A stretch of 64,000 nucleotides of DNA from Fluviicola sp. (GTDB lineage: Bacteria > Bacteroidota > Bacteroidia > Flavobacteriales_D > Crocinitomicaceae), in assembly GCF_029266855.1 (NCBI RefSeq), contig NZ_JAQSWB010000003.1:1-64000 (forward strand), given 5' to 3'. This document shows, piece after piece, positions 60,214 to 64,000 of the stretch. Below the pieces are notes generated by a model. That model did not search any database and had not been told where the DNA came from. It worked only from the letters and a program-made list of their open reading frames with translations. Numbering within the stretch: the first letter of the stretch is position 1; each line of letters starts with the position of its first letter. Position numbers and translations under genes: made by a program.

Positions 60214-63200
60214 TTATCGGAATAATTCAACAAATCCGGATTTTTGGATTGAATTGTTGTCTTTCAGAATGCCGTTGAGCTTGTAGAAGTATACTCCTTC
60301 GCTGCACGGATCTCCTGCTTTTGTTTTTCCATCCCAGAAAATGGATCCTGTGACGTTTTTACCTTCGTGCACTACATTTCCCCATCGATTGAGAATAACG
60401 ATGTCAAACGACTTAAAAATGTCGTATTTGAAAGAGAAGTATTCGTTCGTTCCATCTCCGTTTGGAGTAATGATGTTCGGCATTTCAAAATCTCCCACAA
60501 CATTTATAACAGTTGTGTAAGTATCAAAACAGCCATTCGGATCTTCAATTGTAAGTGTCACTGTGTAGGATCCCGGAGTGTAATAATTGGTATAAACCGA
60601 AGATCCCGAATTGTTCGTTATCTGCGGGTTTGGATTCATATCCCATGTCCAGCTGGAAATACCATTTACACTAGATGACTGATCATCTAATTCAACCGTT
60701 GTACCTAAATCTATCGTTGTTGGGTTCACAACAAAATAAGCGTTCAATCCGATATCCGGAATGGTAATAGAATCCATCGGATAAACTACCTCACAATCAT
60801 TGCTGTCGGTAACTGTTAAAGTCGGATAGTAGGTGGTAACATCCTGATACGTATGTGTGAAACTTGTCGAATCATTTATGCTTGTGCCGTCTCCGGGATT
60901 CCATACAATCGTTTCCAGGAAATTTGTAGCTCCGATGGTGAAATTAACGTCCTGACCGCAGCCATTCAGATCCTGTGTCCAGGAAGGATTTGCTACTGGT
61001 CCGAAAATGGTCAGATAATCAACGTATGTTGTATCTGATGTACAGCCGAATTCATCGGTGATTGATAGGGTTAAACTGTAAGTTCCGGGGAATACGTAAG
61101 TATTGTTTGGGTTTTCAAGAACGGAAGTTTTTCCGTCTCCGAAGATCCAGCTGTAGTTTGCAATGTTTCCGTAGGAAAGCGAAGAATCCGTCAAAGTAGC
61201 GAAAACCGGCGGACATAAATAATCTCCATTGGAATTTGTGGCAGCTCCGCTGAAAGAATACAGGGGAATTGCAACCGGTGTGGAGATCGTCAGTAAATCT
61301 GATAAAGTGTCCTTACAGCCGTTGGCGTCGGTAACGATCAGCACGTAGCCATGAGTAAAGTTCGAAGTGGAATTATTTAAACTTTCACTGTAGGAATGTG
61401 CATAATCTGTTCCGGTACTCACTTGGGAGCCGTCAACGATCCATTGATAGCTTAATGGGGCCAATCCGGAAGAAGCATTTACCGTGCTTACATTTTCCAG
61501 GTTACAAACAACAGAGTCTATTGTGAATAATGCTGTCGGTTTGGTAATTGAAACGGATGTGCTTGCCGGTGCGGAAACACAGCCGAATTGATCAGTAGCT
61601 ACAATAGTGGCCGTAAATGTTCCTTCGGTATTGTACGTATGGTTTACAGTTGTTCCGACATTAGTAGTCGTTTGAGTTGTATTGTCATCATTAAAGGTAA
61701 AGAGAAAGGATGCTAAATTAACTCCATTGTTCTGCAAACTCGAACCATTACTGAAAGTGACCAGAAAAGGGGCGCAGCCCGCATTGTCGTTTGGTGTGAT
61801 CTCGGCCAACGGAAGGGCTAATGCAATCATTGGGCTAAATGTGTCATCATCTGCACATCCCACACTATTCGTTGCGGTTAAAGTGATAGTATAAGTTCCG
61901 AAACTTGGATAAGCATAACTCGGATTTGGACCTGTAACGGTCTGACCGTTCCCCATATTCCAGGAATAAGTTCCGAAAGGATGGGAGGAAGTAGAGTTGT
62001 CTAAAAATGAAAAGGACGAATTCACGCAAACACTGTCGTTGGAAACGCCGGCAATATCTGCTGTGGTAGTAGAGATATGAATAGTTTGGGTAGTACTGTC
62101 CGAGCAGCCGGTCGTATAGTTGTAAATGACCTGCTTAATGGTATAAGTACCGTAAGCCGCATAATTATGGGAGGTAGTTCCCAGATCCGCATCATCAAAG
62201 ACCGGATCGTCAAAAGTGGTATTCGCTCCGTCTCCCCAGCGCCAGATCATTAAACAATCATCCGGAATTTTTCCTATAATGGATTGATCATTCACAACAA
62301 CATTTACCGGTAAACTGGCCGGATTACAATAAAGGGTCTGAGCCGGAGAAAACAAACTGATCGGTGCCTTGATATAAACAGCATCCTGGATCGTCAAAGT
62401 ATCACTGCATCCTCTGAAAGTTACGATCAAAGTCACGTCAAAATAACCGGTATCCTGGGAATAGGAATAGTCGGGGTTTTCCAATTCTGAAGTACCCCCG
62501 TCTCCGAAATCCCAATGATAAGTTACCTCATCGGAAGTATGTGGTGTCAATACAACGGATTGATTGTGGAAATGAACGGTTCTTTTGGCACACTCAGGTG
62601 TTTCATCAAGGGTGAAATTAACGAGATCCACTTTCCCGACTTCAATATATGCCGGAATGGTCACGGTTCCCTGGCACCCGGTTTGGGTGGTGATGGTAAG
62701 TGTGACATCGTAAACTCCTAACGGATAAGTGTGTGGTGGTGGATTTTGTCCCACGAATGTTGTTCCGTCTCCAAATGTCCATAACCAGTTGGTGATAGGA
62801 ATACTTGCCGATGAAGTATCGGTGAATGTTACTGTTAAAGGCTCACATCCCGCCGTATCTGTGCTTGTGAATCCTGCAACAGGAGGAGTAAGTGTAACGG
62901 CATTTAAGCTAACGGAGCCCGGACACCCGTTTGCTCCGGTCATGGTCAGCGTTACCGTATAAGATCCGTTGTTTTGATAAGTATGTAGAGGTGGATTTTG
63001 CCCGTTAAATGTTGTGCCGTCTCCGAAAGTCCACTGGAAATTTGTTCCTGCAGGGCTTGTGTTTGTGAAAGTGACACCCTGGGGTGCACAGCCAGTCGTT
63101 GGATTTGCAGTAAATGAGGGAACGGGAGTAGGCAAAATGGTTATTTGCTTGGTTGTGGATCCGGAACAACCCAAGCTTGTGTTTTGGGCCGTAAGGCTAA

Positions 63201-63930
63201 TAGTATAGGTTCCGGGAGTAGAATAAACGACCGTATTATTTTGAGAACTTGAGTTGGCAGGTGAGCCTCCCGGGAAAGACCAGGTCCATGAATTTGAACC
63301 TACAGTAGAATTGTTTGTTATTGATACCGGAGTGTTTTGACAGGCAGTTACAGGTGCGCTTATTCCGGCTTGAAAATTAGAAATAACAATCGGCTTGATC
63401 ATGGTATCCTTACAACCGAAACTGTTGGTTGCAATCAATGATACATTATAAGTTCCTGCAGTGGTATAATTGACAGCAGCAGGGTTTTGGAGGGCAGAGG
63501 TCTGGCTGTTTCCAAAGTTCCAGTTGTATGAAACGCCGCCCGTTGTGGTATTGCCGAAATTTACACTAACCGGAAGACTGCAGCCGTTTGCTGTAGTGGT
63601 GAAATTCGCTACAGGTTTCGGATTTACTTTAACATAGGCTGCCTTTAACTCGAAATCTGCCTGTCCGTTTGAAGCTTGAACCGTAAGCGTCACAGTGTAA
63701 GTCCCCGGAGCACTGTAAGTATGATCGGGATTTTGTGACGTAGAGGCATTTCCGTCCCCGAAATCCCAGGCATAGGATGTTATGGGTGAACTACCCGCTG
63801 TAGATTGATTGGTAAAATGAATACTTTGTTCCAGACAAACTATTAATGGCGATGCAGTGAATTGAGCAGTTGGGGGAGTTTGAGAAAATCCAAAAGAGGA
63901 AATTAACAAGCATAAGAGTAGTATACGCAT
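60214..63930 (-). CDS. Giant surface protein with PKD-type repeats and gliding-motility-type T9SS C-terminus
   Basis: Signal peptide (RILLLCLLISSFGFSQ), then about 13 PKD-like repeats of 80-95 residues, each with the pattern W-x-F-G-D-G and ending H-x-Y-x-x-x-G-x-Y-x-V-x-L. Most have a Cys pair near the start and end of the repeat (for example TGCAPQGVTF and NGCPG). The C-terminal ~90 residues (MPNIITPNGDGTNEYF, VILNRWGNVV, GVYFYKLNG) are the gliding-motility-associated sorting domain. It is probably a T9SS adhesin. The upstream gap at the window end is AT-rich. Confidence 0.93.
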   Translation of the reverse strand: MRILLLCLLISSFGFSQTPPTAQFTASPLIVCLEQSIHFTNQSTAGSSPITSYAWDFGDGNASTSQNPDHTYSAPGTYTVTLTVQASNGQADFELKAAYVKVNPKPVANFTTTANGCSLPVSVNFGNTTTGGVSYNWNFGNSQTSALQNPAAVNYTTAGTYNVSLIATNSFGCKDTMIKPIVISNFQAGISAPVTACQNTPVSITNNSTVGSNSWTWSFPGGSPANSSSQNNTVVYSTPGTYTISLTAQNTSLGCSGSTTKQITILPTPVPSFTANPTTGCAPQGVTFTNTSPAGTNFQWTFGDGTTFNGQNPPLHTYQNNGSYTVTLTMTGANGCPGSVSLNAVTLTPPVAGFTSTDTAGCEPLTVTFTDTSSASIPITNWLWTFGDGTTFVGQNPPPHTYPLGVYDVTLTITTQTGCQGTVTIPAYIEVGKVDLVNFTLDETPECAKRTVHFHNQSVVLTPHTSDEVTYHWDFGDGGTSELENPDYSYSQDTGYFDVTLIVTFRGCSDTLTIQDAVYIKAPISLFSPAQTLYCNPASLPVNVVVNDQSIIGKIPDDCLMIWRWGDGANTTFDDPVFDDADLGTTSHNYAAYGTYTIKQVIYNYTTGCSDSTTQTIHISTTTADIAGVSNDSVCVNSSFSFLDNSTSSHPFGTYSWNMGNGQTVTGPNPSYAYPSFGTYTITLTATNSVGCADDDTFSPMIALALPLAEITPNDNAGCAPFLVTFSNGSSLQNNGVNLASFLFTFNDDNTTQTTTNVGTTVNHTYNTEGTFTATIVATDQFGCVSAPASTSVSITKPTALFTIDSVVCNLENVSTVNASSGLAPLSYQWIVDGSQVSTGTDYAHSYSESLNNSTSNFTHGYVLIVTDANGCKDTLSDLLTISTPVAIPLYSFSGAATNSNGDYLCPPVFATLTDSSLSYGNIANYSWIFGDGKTSVLENPNNTYVFPGTYSLTLSITDEFGCTSDTTYVDYLTIFGPVANPSWTQDLNGCGQDVNFTIGATNFLETIVWNPGDGTSINDSTSFTHTYQDVTTYYPTLTVTDSNDCEVVYPMDSITIPDIGLNAYFVVNPTTIDLGTTVELDDQSSSVNGISSWTWDMNPNPQITNNSGSSVYTNYYTPGSYTVTLTIEDPNGCFDTYTTVINVVGDFEMPNIITPNGDGTNEYFSFKYDIFKSFDIVILNRWGNVVHEGKNVTGSIFWDGKTKAGDPCSEGVYFYKLNGILKDNNSIQKSGFVELFR

Positions 63931-64000
63931 CTTAGTTGAGTTTCAAGGTTCACAAATTGTGAGATTAACTATGCTTAACTGTTAATTTGTTAACAATTAA

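Overview
The window looks like a chromosomal segment of a flavobacterium-like Bacteroidota, most probably of the Crocinitomicaceae/Fluviicola type. That placement is an inference from gene content. Supporting signs are type IX secretion (T9SS) C-terminal domains of both the short sorting type and the gliding-motility type, DUF5686, DUF2723 and DUF2480 proteins, a uppS-bamA-skp-skp block near murI, an exbB-exbD-exbD-tonB operon followed by a PstS-like protein and a TPR protein, and promoters of the Bacteroidota form TTG-N19-TAnnTTTG (perfect in front of atpD and tRNA-Gln). GC content is moderate and most of the window is housekeeping.

Layout: 1-1061 is the end of a large secreted protein, apparently broken near its C-terminal sorting domain. 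1058-5108 (minus) has an ECF sigma factor with a coupled small membrane protein, an AlkD-type repair protein, and a SulP transporter/carbonic anhydrase pair. 5.4-11.1 kb has 5-formyl-THF cyclo-ligase, an unknown secreted protein, a membrane GT2 synthase with an extra periplasmic domain, Kbl and a radical SAM/SPASM protein. 11.2-20.8 kb has a DUF5686 protein, TauE, MurI, a YgiD-like dioxygenase and the envelope operon uppS-bamA-skp-skp. 20.9-22.8 kb is atpD-atpC. 23.0-31.3 kb holds two TonB proteins, ExbB, two ExbDs, a PstS-like protein and a TPR protein. 31.7-33.7 kb is paaZ.

33.85-38.51 kb is the most unusual part: four tandem, tightly spaced genes for exported proteins, each made of a signal peptide, a coiled-coil-like helical region and a TonB C-terminal domain, but without the membrane anchor that makes TonB an energy transducer. 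All four, and both anchored TonBs in the window, carry a C-x-x-C motif at the same place in the TonB domain. The end of this operon is followed by a 228-bp tandem duplication that also includes the tail of the convergent hydrolase gene.

38.9-45.6 kb has an esterase, an HMA lipoprotein, DUF2480, a polysaccharide deacetylase and a 1387-residue DUF2723 (TMEM260-like) membrane protein. 45.8-48.0 kb is a small accessory patch: tRNA-Gln, several hairpins, a DUF2971-like gene interrupted by a TAG exactly at an expected Trp codon, a membrane protein and a 42-residue zinc-ribbon ORF. 48.0-64.0 kb has a secreted sugar dehydrogenase, thiL, a LytS/LytTR-type two-component system with a propeller sensor, an alpha/beta hydrolase with aminopeptidase P, a 13.7-copy heptanucleotide repeat, unknown lipoproteins, an RNase HI and a 1238-residue adhesin-like protein with about 13 PKD-type repeats.

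No CRISPR array, insertion sequence or prophage was seen.
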